Assembly (NCBI RefSeq): GCF_026278245.1
Contig: NZ_CP111079.1
Location: forward strand, 4,230,501-4,294,500
Length of the DNA stretch: 64,000 nucleotides
Reading direction: 5' to 3'
Source of the DNA: Pontibacter kalidii
Lineage (GTDB): Bacteria > Bacteroidota > Bacteroidia > Cytophagales > Hymenobacteraceae
The translations under genes were made by a program, and so were the position numbers. The notes beneath the pieces were generated by a model, which made no database searches, had not been told where the DNA came from, and saw nothing but the letters and a program-made list of their open reading frames with translations. Shown in pieces: positions 28,608 through 37,321 of this stretch (position 1 is the first letter of the stretch; each line of letters starts with the position of its first letter).

Positions 28608-28717
28608 TTGGGGCTCTTTGCTACCCCTCAAGAAGTAGATGAGCAAGTATAAAAGCATAAAGCTGCGAAAGTATAAAAGTAGAGCCCGCGAAAGTATAAA
28701 ACCCAAGTCGCGATTTA

Positions 28718-28800
28718 CCCACCCCTGCCCCTCCGAGGAGGGGAATTTCGCAAAAGAGCAAGTGATTCCCCTCCTCGGAGGGGTTAGGGGTGGGTTAACA
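28718..28800. repeat. Intergenic GGAGGGG hairpin repeat, inverted pair
   Basis: Two copies of a CCCCTCCgaGGAGGGG-type hairpin in opposite orientation, each flanked by ACCCACCCCT / AGGGGTGGGT arms, so the whole unit folds on itself. The same unit recurs at about 46724-46757, and related ones at 46839-46877 and 52591-52628. Looks like a REP-type palindromic element. Confidence 0.75.
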
Positions 28801-28888
28801 CCTGCACTGCAATAGTAACTTGGGTTATAAAGTATAAACTTCAGCGTTAGAGGCCGTGGAGTTGCGCATACACGCCAGTTAAAGCGGT

Positions 28889-29560
28889 TTATACTTTGGC
28901 CGAGTCGTTACGTAGTCTTTCAAATTCTTCCAGGCTAAGGTTGCTGAAATCCTCGGTCACCAGATCGGCCAGGGAAAGGTCCTGGTTTCCTGAGTTAGCG
29001 GATTTATAGCCGATGCACTTCATGCCGGCAGCTTTGGAAGCTTTCACGCCGTTGCTGCTGTCCTCTATTACTATAAACTGCTCCGGTGCTACCTGGTAGC
29101 GCTGCGCCACCTCCAGGAATATGTCCGGGGCTGGCTTGCCGTCGCGCACGTCCTCGCTGCTCACAATAAAGTCGAAGTAATGCCGGAATCCCAACTTTTT
29201 AAGGATCAGATCGATGATCAGGTGGGGAGAAGAAGAAGCCACCGAGAGCTTGTAGCCGTTCTCCCTCAAGGTGGCCAGCAGGGTATCCACTGCCGGGATG
29301 CACTGAATCTGCCGGGCCTGTAGTTCGGCATGCTTTACCTCCTTTTCAAGCTGGAAGAGTTCGTCTACGGTATGCGGCAGGCTGAACTCCCGGATCAGGG
29401 TTTCCCAGACTCTTTTGGGGGCCATCCCCACAAAGGTGTGATGCAGCGTGGTGGATACAGCTATGTTCAGCTGCTTGAAGAGCAGTCTTTCCAGTTCCAT
29501 GTGGATGGGCTCGCTGTCTACGAGTACGCCATCCATGTCGAAGATTACAAATTTGTCCAT
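28889..29560 (-). CDS. HAD-superfamily phosphatase (beta-phosphoglucomutase / Gph-like)
   Basis: A 223-residue HAD hydrolase of subfamily IA. Motif I is FDMDGVLVDSEP (residues 7-18, nucleophile Asp9), motif II is SVASSS near 110, motif III and IV are KPAPDIFLEVA and VIEDSSNGVKAS. The cap is the four-helix C1 type. Relatives hydrolyse or isomerise sugar phosphates; the substrate is not readable. The gene stands alone on the minus strand between two plus-strand units. Confidence 0.88.
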   Translation of the reverse strand: MDKFVIFDMDGVLVDSEPIHMELERLLFKQLNIAVSTTLHHTFVGMAPKRVWETLIREFSLPHTVDELFQLEKEVKHAELQARQIQCIPAVDTLLATLRENGYKLSVASSSPHLIIDLILKKLGFRHYFDFIVSSEDVRDGKPAPDIFLEVAQRYQVAPEQFIVIEDSSNGVKASKAAGMKCIGYKSANSGNQDLSLADLVTEDFSNLSLEEFERLRNDSAKV

Positions 29561-29727
29561 AGGGTGTTATCAGTGCCTTTTAACAGGCTTGCATAGGGGT
29601 TCGGGGTAAGATAAACAATATTTACCTCAATCGGCTTTTATACTTCCAGGGCCGGTTTTGGTCGCCTACCAAGTATAAACGCAGCGAAAGCGGCAATATT
29701 TAGTAGGTGTCATACGGCTTAGTCTTT

Positions 29728-29735
29728 TATCTTTG
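29728..29735 (+). promoter_or_regulatory. -7 promoter element TATCTTTG upstream of the rhomboid gene
   Basis: Perfect TAnnTTTG match 35 bases before the ATG at 29770. Confidence 0.6.
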
Positions 29736-29769
29736 TTCCAATTCATTTATTTCTCTTCAAAACCAAAGC

Positions 29770-30393
29770 ATGAGCGTTACCATTATCCTGATCATTATCA
29801 CCGTTGGCATTTCGCTGTACGCCTGGCAGAACGAGGGCCTGATGCACAAATGGATCTTCCAGCCCTATGCCGTGCAGCGCGACAACTCCTGGTACCGCTT
29901 CCTTACCTCCGGCTTCCTGCACGCCGACTTTACGCACCTGCTGTTCAACATGTTCACGCTTTTCTTCTTTGGCGATGTGGTGGAGTATGTGTTTAAGACG
30001 GCTTACGGCTCTACTACAGGCGTGCTTTTATACTTGCTCGTATACCTGGGCGGCATCATTATATCGGATGTGCCCACTTACTTTAAGCACCGCAACGACC
30101 CGCCTTACCGCGCGCTGGGAGCCTCGGGCGGGGTAGCCAGCATCGTGTTCTCCAGTATACTTTTCTACCCCACGCTGGATATCTGCCTGTTTGCCTTCCT
30201 GTGCCTGCCGGGCTTTATCTTCGGTGTGCTGTACATGATGTATTCCTACTTCTCGGGCAAGCGCATGGGCGACAACATCAACCACGATGCTCACTTGTAC
30301 GGCGCCTTGTTTGGTTTTTTGCTGAGCCTGGCGCTGGTGCCGAGTGCGCTGCCAAGCTTTTTCCAGCAGATAGCCAACTGGCGCATGTTTTAA
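29770..30393 (+). CDS. Rhomboid family intramembrane serine protease
   Basis: A 207-residue membrane protein with about six helices. The catalytic serine is in ALGASGGVASIV (about residue 119) and the catalytic histidine in HDAHLYGALFGF (about 180); the HADFTHLLFNMFTLFFFG segment is the conserved second helix. Rhomboids cut transmembrane segments of client proteins within the bilayer. A longer frame from 29707 would cross the promoter and is not used. The substrate is unknown. Confidence 0.92.
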   Translation: MSVTIILIIITVGISLYAWQNEGLMHKWIFQPYAVQRDNSWYRFLTSGFLHADFTHLLFNMFTLFFFGDVVEYVFKTAYGSTTGVLLYLLVYLGGIIISDVPTYFKHRNDPPYRALGASGGVASIVFSSILFYPTLDICLFAFLCLPGFIFGVLYMMYSYFSGKRMGDNINHDAHLYGALFGFLLSLALVPSALPSFFQQIANWRMF

Positions 30394-30500
30394 GGAGAGG
30401 ACCTGCAAAAATTGCACTTTTGGTTGCAGGTAAGTTTTAGCGGAATCTGGCTGTTGTAGGGGAGGCTGCGTATAATAAAGCAGATACTATCCTTATCGAC

Positions 30501-30965
30501 ATGAAGCTGACGCAAAACAACCTATACATAAAATTCCTGCTAATTGCACTGTTTGCCGTATGGGGCCAGGTGGGGCAGGCCCAGGAAAATCGCCCTATGA
30601 TGGAGTACCTGATACAGGAACGCCCTGTGTTGGCTGGCCTGCTTACCAAGGCCGGCTTAACACCTATGCTGTCGGGGGATGCGCAGATTACACTGTTTGC
30701 ACCACCGGAGAGTGCCCTGCAAAGTATAAATGAGGAATCGCCGGAGCGGCTGCGGGCCATACTTTCGAGCCACATTGTAAGAGGCATACACCTGGAGCAG
30801 GACCTGAAGGAGGGTAAAACCATGAAATCGGTTTGTAGTTCCACCGGCATTACTGTTTACCGTAAGAAGGGCCAGGCGCTGATAAACGGCGTGCCTATAC
30901 AGCGCCCTAACCTACAGGTCAGAAACGGCGTAGTGCACGAACTGGGTGGCCTCATCCGCAGTTAA
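30501..30965 (+). CDS. Secreted fasciclin (FAS1) domain protein
   Basis: A 154-residue exported protein with a signal peptide (residues 1-28, cleaving after QAQ) and one FAS1 domain. The FAS1 H1-like box ITLFAPPESALQSI and the H2-like end VRNGVVHELGGLI are visible. FAS1 domains mediate adhesion or matrix contacts. It sits 108 bases after the rhomboid gene on the same strand. The domain is slightly shorter than the classic 140 residues. Confidence 0.8.
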   Translation: MKLTQNNLYIKFLLIALFAVWGQVGQAQENRPMMEYLIQERPVLAGLLTKAGLTPMLSGDAQITLFAPPESALQSINEESPERLRAILSSHIVRGIHLEQDLKEGKTMKSVCSSTGITVYRKKGQALINGVPIQRPNLQVRNGVVHELGGLIRS

Positions 30966-31083
30966 AGCACCGCTCATGCTTTGCATAATTAAATTCACCA
31001 CCCCGTTTCCTATAAGATTAATCAAGGGTAATTTAGATTATTTATACTTTACCCCCCTATAGTCTAAAGCATGCGGCTCCAGG

Positions 31084-31536
31084 ATGCGTATGCTAACAGG
31101 AACGACTATGCACACTCCCGATAAAAACATAACACAAGAGAATTCTAAATTACTGGTAGCCCGGAACAAGTGCTATGAGTTGCTTTACATGCCTCTGAAG
31201 AACAGGATATACCTCCACATTTTCGGGTTCTGGAAGAGCAAGAGCCAGGCACCTGAATACTACCCCGACTTACAGAAAGCACTCGCGCTGATGCAGCCCG
31301 GTGGTTTCTCGCTGCTGCTCGACCTGCGCACCATGATCACGCACCCGCAGGCTGTTATGGGCAAGCACATAGAAGCGTTGGGTCTGCTAAAGGAAGCTGG
31401 GCTACGGAAAGCCGCCTGCGTAGACCCCGCCGACCGCATTGCCTCGCTGCAGGTAAACGATACCATCGTTCAAAGCCACCTATCCACAAAACGTTTTACC
31501 TCCTACTCCGAGGCCGAGGCCTGGCTGAACGAATAG
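31084..31536 (+). CDS. SpoIIAA-like (STAS-fold) protein of unknown function
   Basis: A 150-residue soluble protein. RNKCYELLYMPLKNRIYLHIFGFWKS and GFSLLLDLRTMITHPQAV fit the STAS/SpoIIAA-like fold that many Bacteroidota encode as stand-alone proteins. In-frame ATGs at 31090 and 31108 are alternative starts; the N-terminal dozen residues look disordered. No partner kinase lies nearby, although an RsbW-like gene is 30 kb away. Function unknown. Confidence 0.65.
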   Translation: MRMLTGTTMHTPDKNITQENSKLLVARNKCYELLYMPLKNRIYLHIFGFWKSKSQAPEYYPDLQKALALMQPGGFSLLLDLRTMITHPQAVMGKHIEALGLLKEAGLRKAACVDPADRIASLQVNDTIVQSHLSTKRFTSYSEAEAWLNE

Positions 31537-31677
31537 CAGCAGTATAACCTTCACGTTACCAAAGAAATAAAAAGTTCCGGTGCTGTAACCGTACGCCCCT
31601 ATATCAAGTTATAGAATCCCAAAAAAGCTTCCCCATAAATCCGGAGGCTTGCCCACCTGCCGCACATCATACTTTAT

Positions 31678-33456
31678 ATGACCGTTGAGATAGGGATTGT
31701 GTTAGGGATTATTCTGCTGGCGGTTATACTCTTCGTAACCGAGCGGCTCTCCATTGACACAGTTGCCATTCTGACCATGGTGCTTTTTATGGTTACGGGC
31801 ATACTTACCCCTGCCGAGGGCTTTGCCGGCTTCAGCAATCCTGCCACCATTACGGTCGCCTCCATGTTTATCATCAGTTCCGCCATCTTCAGATCCGGCG
31901 TGCTGAACAGCGTGGGGGTGGGGCTCACGCGCATAGGCCGTAACAGTTACCTGCTGTGCCTGCTGGCCCTCATGCTGACCTCGGGGCTGCTGTCCGCCTT
32001 CATAAACGATACCGCTGTGGTTGCCCTGCTCATGCCCGTTGTAATCCAGGTTAGCAGGGATATCCGCGTAAGCCCCGCCAAGCTGCTTATTCCGCTTAGT
32101 TTCGGGGCATTGCTCGGCGGGGTGTGTACCCTCATTGGCACCTCTACCAATATCCTGGTAAGTGGTATTGCACTGGCGCAGGGCGTAGAGCCGCTTACCA
32201 TGTTTGAGTTTTTGCCGGCCGGTATCGTGTTTCTGGTGGTTGGTATTACGTACATGTTTTTTCTGGGACGCCACCTGCTACCCGATCGCAAGCACACCGA
32301 AAGTCTCTCAGAGGAATTTAATATGGGGGATTATCTAACTGAGATCGTGCTGCTGCCCGACTCGCCCCTGGTGGGGGTGCCCCTGCAGCGCTCCAGCCTG
32401 GTGCGCGACCTGGATATAGAGGTGATGCAGGTGCTGCGTGAGAAGGAGAAGCTGCAGGTGTTCCCGGCGCTCATACTTAGGGCCAACGATGTGCTGAAGG
32501 TGCGTATAGGTGTGGAGAAGCTGAAAAAGCTGAAGCAGCAGCAGGGAGTTATACTCAAGTCGGAGCGCAGGTTCAGGGACGAGGACGTGGGCATGTATGA
32601 CAGTATGCTCTATGAAGCCATCGTTACCCCGAACTCCTACATGGGAGGCAAGTCGCTGAAAGAACTTAACTTCCGGGCCTATAACTACGGCGCCTCCGTG
32701 CTGGCCATCCGCCACCGCGACGAGATCGTACACGATAAGCTGGCCCACGTGAAGTTATCGGCAGGCGACGTGCTGCTGATAGCCGCCGATAGCGACCAGG
32801 CTGAAAAACTTCGCCAGAACGATGATATCCTCATCATCTCCCAAACCGTGCGCAGCAACTTTGACTACACCAAGATTGTACCTGTGCTGCTCATAAGCGT
32901 AGGAGTGGTGCTGGCGGCGGCCACGGGGCTGGTACCTATTGTGCTGAGCGCGATAGCAGGGGTGGTGGCGATGGTCATCTTTAGGTGCATAAAGCTGGAG
33001 GAAGCCTACAGCGCCATCGACTGGAAAGTGATCTTTATGCTGGGGGGCGTGCTCTCGATGGGAGCCGCGCTGGAGAAAACAGGGGCAGCCAAACTGCTGG
33101 CCGACTACCTTATACTTGGAGTAGGTAGCTATGGCCCGCACGTGCTGCTCTCAGTGTTCTTCTTCACCACCTTCATGACCACCAACTTTATGTCGAACAA
33201 TGCTACGGCGGCCCTGCTGGCGCCCATTGCCATTGTAACGGCGCAGGAGCTGGGCGTGAGCGAGCGGCCGTTTATCATGGCGGTGGCCTATGCCGCCTCC
33301 CTCAGCTTCATGACCCCGATGGGCTACCAGACCAACACTATGATCTATGGCCCCGGCAATTACCGCTTCTCTGATTACCTCAAAGTAGGCACGCCGCTCA
33401 ACCTGTTGCTTTGGCTGATCGCCTCTCTCATCATTCCATACTTCTTCCCCTTCTAG
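31678..33456 (+). CDS. SLC13 / DASS-type permease with two TrkA-C domains
   Basis: A 592-residue transporter: about six helices (residues 1-195), two soluble TrkA-C (RCK-C) domains (about 205-395; LREKEKLQVFPALILRANDVLKVRIG is typical), then five or six helices. The paired substrate/sodium-site motifs are GTSTNILVSG (about 160) and SNNATAALLAPIA (about 503). Family members carry dicarboxylates, sulfate or phosphate with Na+ or protons. The TrkA-C insertion is the normal layout of the bacterial SLC13 permeases annotated as putative sulfur deprivation response regulators. Substrate unknown. Confidence 0.9.
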   Translation: MTVEIGIVLGIILLAVILFVTERLSIDTVAILTMVLFMVTGILTPAEGFAGFSNPATITVASMFIISSAIFRSGVLNSVGVGLTRIGRNSYLLCLLALMLTSGLLSAFINDTAVVALLMPVVIQVSRDIRVSPAKLLIPLSFGALLGGVCTLIGTSTNILVSGIALAQGVEPLTMFEFLPAGIVFLVVGITYMFFLGRHLLPDRKHTESLSEEFNMGDYLTEIVLLPDSPLVGVPLQRSSLVRDLDIEVMQVLREKEKLQVFPALILRANDVLKVRIGVEKLKKLKQQQGVILKSERRFRDEDVGMYDSMLYEAIVTPNSYMGGKSLKELNFRAYNYGASVLAIRHRDEIVHDKLAHVKLSAGDVLLIAADSDQAEKLRQNDDILIISQTVRSNFDYTKIVPVLLISVGVVLAAATGLVPIVLSAIAGVVAMVIFRCIKLEEAYSAIDWKVIFMLGGVLSMGAALEKTGAAKLLADYLILGVGSYGPHVLLSVFFFTTFMTTNFMSNNATAALLAPIAIVTAQELGVSERPFIMAVAYAASLSFMTPMGYQTNTMIYGPGNYRFSDYLKVGTPLNLLLWLIASLIIPYFFPF

Positions 33457-33463
33457 CAGAGGA

Positions 33464-33479
33464 TGTTCCACGTGGAGAT
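33464..33479. other. Degenerate parS-like word
   Basis: TGTTCCACGTGGAGAT matches the alternative parS palindrome TGTTCCACGTGGAACA at 13 of 16 bases, including the CACGTG core. It lies in a gap just after the SLC13 permease gene. It may be a weak ParB site or chance. Confidence 0.3.
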
Positions 33480-33487
33480 GGAGGTAG

Positions 33488-33663
33488 AAAGGTAAAAAAG
33501 TAGAGAAGGAAAAAGGTAAAGATATAGGACTAAGGCAAAGGATAGAGATATTGGAGGAAGCCGAGATAGTAGCTGCACATCTGTTGTTAGATCTTAAAAA
33601 AGAGGCCTCAGAGCTTACAGCTATCTTAACAAAAGCAAGATCTACAGCTGCATCAAAAAAATA
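33488..33663 (+). pseudogene. Remnant of a four-helix-bundle (S23-type) protein
   Basis: An open frame without a start codon, ending at TAA 33661-33663, encodes a helical tail (EEAEIVAAHLLLDLKKEASE, then LTAILTKARST) that resembles the C-terminus of the about 120-residue four-helix-bundle proteins (23S rRNA intervening-sequence family) scattered in Bacteroidota. The N-terminal two thirds are missing. It is bounded by inverted repeats (33491-33507 and 33680-33696). The family call rests on a short stretch. Confidence 0.4.
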
Positions 33664-33696
33664 ATTCTCTACTTTTTACTTCTCTACTTCTTTACC
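33491..33696. repeat. 17-base inverted repeats bounding the four-helix remnant
   Basis: GGTAAAAAAGTAGAGAA at 33491-33507 and TTCTCTACTTCTTTACC at 33680-33696 pair at 16 of 17 positions. The right arm ends at the stop codon of the ABC exporter gene. Suggests a small mobile or hairpin element of about 206 bases. Confidence 0.5.
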
Positions 33697-35564
33697 TACA
33701 AATACCCCTTCGCCTGCAGGTGGAACAGCTCTGCATACTTGCCGTTCTGCGCTAGCAGCTCCTCGTGAGAGCCGAGCTCTTTCAGTTGCCCCTGCTCCAG
33801 AAACAAAATGCGGTCGGCCATGCGCACCGTGGAGAAACGGTGGGAGATCAGCACAGCGGTGCGGCCCTCTATCAGCTCGGAGAAGCGCAGGAATACCTCG
33901 TGCTCGGCGCGGGCATCGAGGGCGGAGGTGGGCTCGTCGAGTATGAGCAGCTGGGCATCGCGCATGTAGGCGCGGGCTAGGGCCACCTTCTGCCACTCGC
34001 CCCCCGACAGCTCCACGCCCTTGTTAAAGCGCTTGCCCAGCACCTGGTCATACTTGTCGGGCAGGCGCTGGATCACCAGGTCGGCCAGGCTTTTCTGGGC
34101 AGAAGTCTGAATACGCTCCTTGTCAGAGATGTTGCTGATCTGGCCAATAGCAATGTTGTCGGAGGCAGTCATCTGGAAACGCACGTAATCCTGAAAGATG
34201 ATACCGACCTGGTGGCGCAGATCGTTCAGGTCATACTCGCGCAGATCTACGCCGTCTAAAAGTATACGCCCTTCGGTGGGCTCATATAGCCGGGCCAGCA
34301 GCTTTACCAGCGTGGTTTTGCCGGCTCCGTTCTCACCTACCAAGGCCAGTTTTTCGCCTGCCCTTAAGTGGAAGGAAAGGTGTCGCACGGCCCATTTCTC
34401 CGAGTTGTGATACTTAAAGCCAACATCCTCGAACGTAAACCCCTGTTGGATAGGCCGAGGCAGCGGCAGTGGGTTTTCGGGTGGGGAGATCTGTGGTTGC
34501 AGCTCCAGGAAATCGAACAGGTCCTGCAAGTATAAAGCGCTCTCGGTGATCTGGGAGAAGCGCGTCATGATACCTTGCAAAAGGCCCCGCATGTTGCTGA
34601 ACGAGCCTGCCAGGAAAGTGAGGCTACCTACTGTGATGTTGCCGGCCACCGTGGCGAAAAGTATAAAGACATAGGCACCGTAGTAGGCCAGCGTGCCGAG
34701 GGCAGAGAGGGCGCTGCCCCAGAAGGCTCGCCTGACAGTCAGGCCCTTGTTGAGCAGATAATATCTGTCCGACAGCTCCTTAAAGCGGCGTGCCAGGAAA
34801 CCAGAGAGGTTGAAGGTCTTGATCTCCTTGGCCGTTTCGTCGGAGGCGCCGATGTAGCGCAGGTAATCTAGCTCGCGGCGTTCGGGCGTCCAGGAGCGGG
34901 AGAGGGAGTAGCTGCGCTCGTTAAAGTGCGTCTCGCCCAGGAACGAAGGAATCACGGCTACCAAAAGTATAAGTATGAGCCAGGGGTTAAAGGCAATCAA
35001 ACCAACAGCCAGAAAGCCGATTGTAACGATATCCTGCAACTGCGAGAGCACCTGCGACATAAGCACCACCCGTGTCACCGTCTGCCGCCGTGCCCGCTCC
35101 AGCTTGTCGTAAAACGTGGCATCCTCAAACTGAGCCAGGTCCAGCTTGGCCGCATGCTCTATCAGGGTTACAGAGGTTCGGTTTGAGAACAGGTCGCCCA
35201 GCAGACTATCCACCAAGGTGATGCCCCGGTTAATCAGATCTGAAATCACAGCCAGTCCTAATTCCAGTGCCACCAGGGTCCAGAGGTAGGTCAGGCTTTG
35301 CTCGCCCGTTACGTCTATCAGCCGGATTACCTCGTCAATGATCAGCTTGCCTACATACAGCATGGCCAGCGGCAGCGAGGACTTCACCAGGCGCAGCAAC
35401 AGGTTGGTGATGGTCAGCCGCGGGCTTGTTTCCCATATCAGCCGGAAGAACTTGGGTAAATTCTTCAGCGCCCCCATCTGCTCGCGCAGGCTTTTCTTCT
35501 CCTGTTTGCCTGCTGTGTCTCTCGTTCCTTTTTGCTCTTTACGCATACTTATACTTTCGGCCAC
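33696..35564 (-). CDS. ABC exporter, fused permease and ATPase (type IV fold)
   Basis: A 622-residue half-transporter. Residues 1-35 are a charged cytosolic lead, six transmembrane helices span about 45-345, and the ATPase domain runs from about 385. Walker A is GENGAGKTTLVK, signature LSGGEWQKVALARAY, Walker B LLILDEPTSALD, and the switch histidine lies in LISHRFSTV. It works as a homodimer or heterodimer exporting lipids, peptides or drugs; the substrate is not known. No adaptor or outer-membrane component is adjacent. Confidence 0.92.
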   Translation of the reverse strand: MAESISMRKEQKGTRDTAGKQEKKSLREQMGALKNLPKFFRLIWETSPRLTITNLLLRLVKSSLPLAMLYVGKLIIDEVIRLIDVTGEQSLTYLWTLVALELGLAVISDLINRGITLVDSLLGDLFSNRTSVTLIEHAAKLDLAQFEDATFYDKLERARRQTVTRVVLMSQVLSQLQDIVTIGFLAVGLIAFNPWLILILLVAVIPSFLGETHFNERSYSLSRSWTPERRELDYLRYIGASDETAKEIKTFNLSGFLARRFKELSDRYYLLNKGLTVRRAFWGSALSALGTLAYYGAYVFILFATVAGNITVGSLTFLAGSFSNMRGLLQGIMTRFSQITESALYLQDLFDFLELQPQISPPENPLPLPRPIQQGFTFEDVGFKYHNSEKWAVRHLSFHLRAGEKLALVGENGAGKTTLVKLLARLYEPTEGRILLDGVDLREYDLNDLRHQVGIIFQDYVRFQMTASDNIAIGQISNISDKERIQTSAQKSLADLVIQRLPDKYDQVLGKRFNKGVELSGGEWQKVALARAYMRDAQLLILDEPTSALDARAEHEVFLRFSELIEGRTAVLISHRFSTVRMADRILFLEQGQLKELGSHEELLAQNGKYAELFHLQAKGYL

Positions 35565-35653
35565 AGGCCATATAGCTATACAGGCAGCAGCGGGTTTTGT
35601 TTGGGCATTACATATAAAGTATATCTTATGTTGTACTGCGCCAGGCGATTAAG

Positions 35654-35661
35654 TACATTTG
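35654..35661 (+). promoter_or_regulatory. Promoter with -33 TTG and -7 TACATTTG
   Basis: TACATTTG with a TTG 20 bases upstream, the standard Bacteroidota spacing. It lies 33 bases before the ATG of the TonB-like gene. Confidence 0.7.
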
Positions 35662-35694
35662 CCGGTTCGCAATAAAAGCAAGTATAGGTTTAAC

Positions 35695-36528
35695 ATGAAA
35701 ACAAACATGAGAATTGTTTTGGCAGCTGTTCTGATGGCATTGCTCTCTGTGGCTGGGCAGCAGGCAGTAGCGCAGGTAAGGTACCTGAGTAAAAGCGGAG
35801 TGAAAGAGGTTCCGGCAGCAGAGGCACATTTTTTTGAGGTAAAAGAAGAAAACGCTACCGGAGGGGGGACGCTCACGCGATACCTTACTGCTGATAGCTC
35901 CAAGGTAAGCCTGTACACGTACAGCGACCTGGATGGGGGCGAGTATAAAACAGGTGTGAAGGAGGGGCCATACTATGAGTGGCATCGAAACGGGAATCTG
36001 AAAATTGAGGGTAACTATAGCCATAATAAGCTGCACGGAGAGTACAGGGCTTGGTATGAGGGTGGGCAGTTATACTACAAACGCTTGTATGAAAAAGGCA
36101 TGGAGGAAGACACGCTCAAGGCCTACTATGAATCAGGCAAGCTGCGCAGGGTAGAGATGTATGACAGCGGTGAAATGGTCTCAGGTAAGCTGTACAGCGA
36201 AGCAGGAAAGGAAGTGGTGTTTTTCCCGATGACGCAGCTGCCTTCATTTCCCGGCGGTGAGTATGACATGCTAAGGTTTCTGGCCTCTAACATCAAATAC
36301 CCCAAGCACATGCAGAAAGCGGGTGTACAGGGGCTGGTTGTGCTGTCGTTTGTCGTGCAGCCGGACGGAACGTTCAAGGACATAGAAGTAGTGAAAGGTG
36401 TTCATCCGGATGGGGATGCGGAGGCGGTGCGGGTGCTTCAGAAGATGCCTTTATGGAAGCCGGGGCTTGAGGAGGGAAAGCCGACAGACATGCATTTTGT
36501 ACTACCTGTCAGGTACTCGATAAGGTAG
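35695..36528 (+). CDS. Exported TonB C-terminal domain protein with MORN-like (YwqK) repeats
   Basis: A 277-residue protein: a cleavable-looking signal (residues 1-28, ending AVAQ), several MORN_2/YwqK-type repeats (about 90-185; GPYYEWHRNGNLKIEGNY, HGEYRAWYEGGQLYYKRLYE), and a TonB C-terminal domain from about 190 (FPGGEYDMLRFLASNIKYP to the end). Normal TonB has an uncleaved membrane anchor and a Pro-rich spacer; here both are absent. It may be a periplasmic or outer-membrane protein that borrowed the TonB fold rather than an energy transducer. Confidence 0.8.
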   Translation: MKTNMRIVLAAVLMALLSVAGQQAVAQVRYLSKSGVKEVPAAEAHFFEVKEENATGGGTLTRYLTADSSKVSLYTYSDLDGGEYKTGVKEGPYYEWHRNGNLKIEGNYSHNKLHGEYRAWYEGGQLYYKRLYEKGMEEDTLKAYYESGKLRRVEMYDSGEMVSGKLYSEAGKEVVFFPMTQLPSFPGGEYDMLRFLASNIKYPKHMQKAGVQGLVVLSFVVQPDGTFKDIEVVKGVHPDGDAEAVRVLQKMPLWKPGLEEGKPTDMHFVLPVRYSIR

Positions 36529-36593
36529 CCGAGCACGCTTGTTATTTGATTTCCGGTATCCGAAATCCTCTTTTTTAAGTATGCTTCCTTTAT

Positions 36594-37052
36594 ATGACAA
36601 GGTATCTGTTATACTTTCTCACGGGTGTTGCCATGGCAACGGTTATACTTTTCTTCAGGGGCTATGTGTCGGTGCCGCATAATGTGTACTCTGATGTGGC
36701 GCTGCTGTCGGGTATGGTTTTGTTTAGCATGGCCTCCTGGGTCACGCTGTTCCGGATAAAGATGGGTACGCTGCTGGCCTTGCTGTGCTCGCTGGCCATG
36801 GTGCCGTGGCTGGTGCGTGTGGGGCTGCGGGTGTGGGACGCCAGTATAAACGCGCCGCAGGTGTTGCAGATCGTGCACGCCGTGCTGGCTGTGCTGGCCT
36901 TTCTGACGTTGGCGGTGAGCGCCCGCTATACGTTCAGCAAAGGCTCCTGGAACTCCGGCACCGCAGCACCGGCCGTGGTGCTGAAGCTGCTGCTGGCGCT
37001 TATACCTCTGGCGGTGCTAACGGGCTGGCTGTTGGTGAAGGACCAGGTATAA
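36594..37052 (+). CDS. Small multi-pass membrane protein of unknown function
   Basis: A 152-residue very hydrophobic protein with about five predicted helices (residues 3-20, 36-52, 58-76, 88-107, 125-147). I recognise no family. The gene lies 65 bases after the TonB-like gene and ends just before a strong two-way terminator. Confidence 0.65.
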   Translation: MTRYLLYFLTGVAMATVILFFRGYVSVPHNVYSDVALLSGMVLFSMASWVTLFRIKMGTLLALLCSLAMVPWLVRVGLRVWDASINAPQVLQIVHAVLAVLAFLTLAVSARYTFSKGSWNSGTAAPAVVLKLLLALIPLAVLTGWLLVKDQV

Positions 37053-37062
37053 AAGTCTGGAA

Positions 37063-37099
37063 ATGAGAAAAGCCCCGCCATTTAATGACGGGGCTTTCT
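37063..37099. terminator. Bidirectional terminator
   Basis: GAGAAAAGCCCCG paired with CGGGGCTTTCTC around an A/T loop. It ends the membrane-protein gene (plus) and the candidate small RNA (minus). Confidence 0.85.
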
Positions 37100-37316
37100 C
37101 TCACCTTAAAACAAACTAAACTAATCTAAACTTTATCTAACCTTATCTTTAGTAAACTTACTGCTATCTGGGGTGGCAAAGCGCATTTATAACGCTGGCT
37201 TGCCAAAATTGATGTTAGACCACTGAAAAAATATTTCAAAAAAATCGGAAGAGCGCTTGCACGTTACAAGAATTGGTAACTATATTAGCCTTCCGATATA
37301 GTGTCTCTCTCAATTC
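37063..37316 (-). ncRNA. Candidate structured small RNA with its own promoter and terminator
   Basis: The 540-base gap between two convergent genes holds a strong minus-strand promoter (-33 TTTTG, 18-base spacer, -7 TAATTTTG) that faces no gene. About 250 bases downstream on that strand lies a terminator. The transcript has many stops in all frames. Two foldable parts are visible: an 8-base-pair stem ATCGGAAG/CTTCCGAT (37244-37251 with 37290-37297) enclosing a GTTAC/GTAAC hairpin (37263-37267 with 37276-37280), and a bulged stem pairing 37175-37183 with 37193-37204. I do not recognise it as tmRNA, RNase P, SRP or a known riboswitch; a lineage-specific 6S-like RNA is possible. Confidence 0.55.
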
Positions 37317-37321
37317 GGGTG

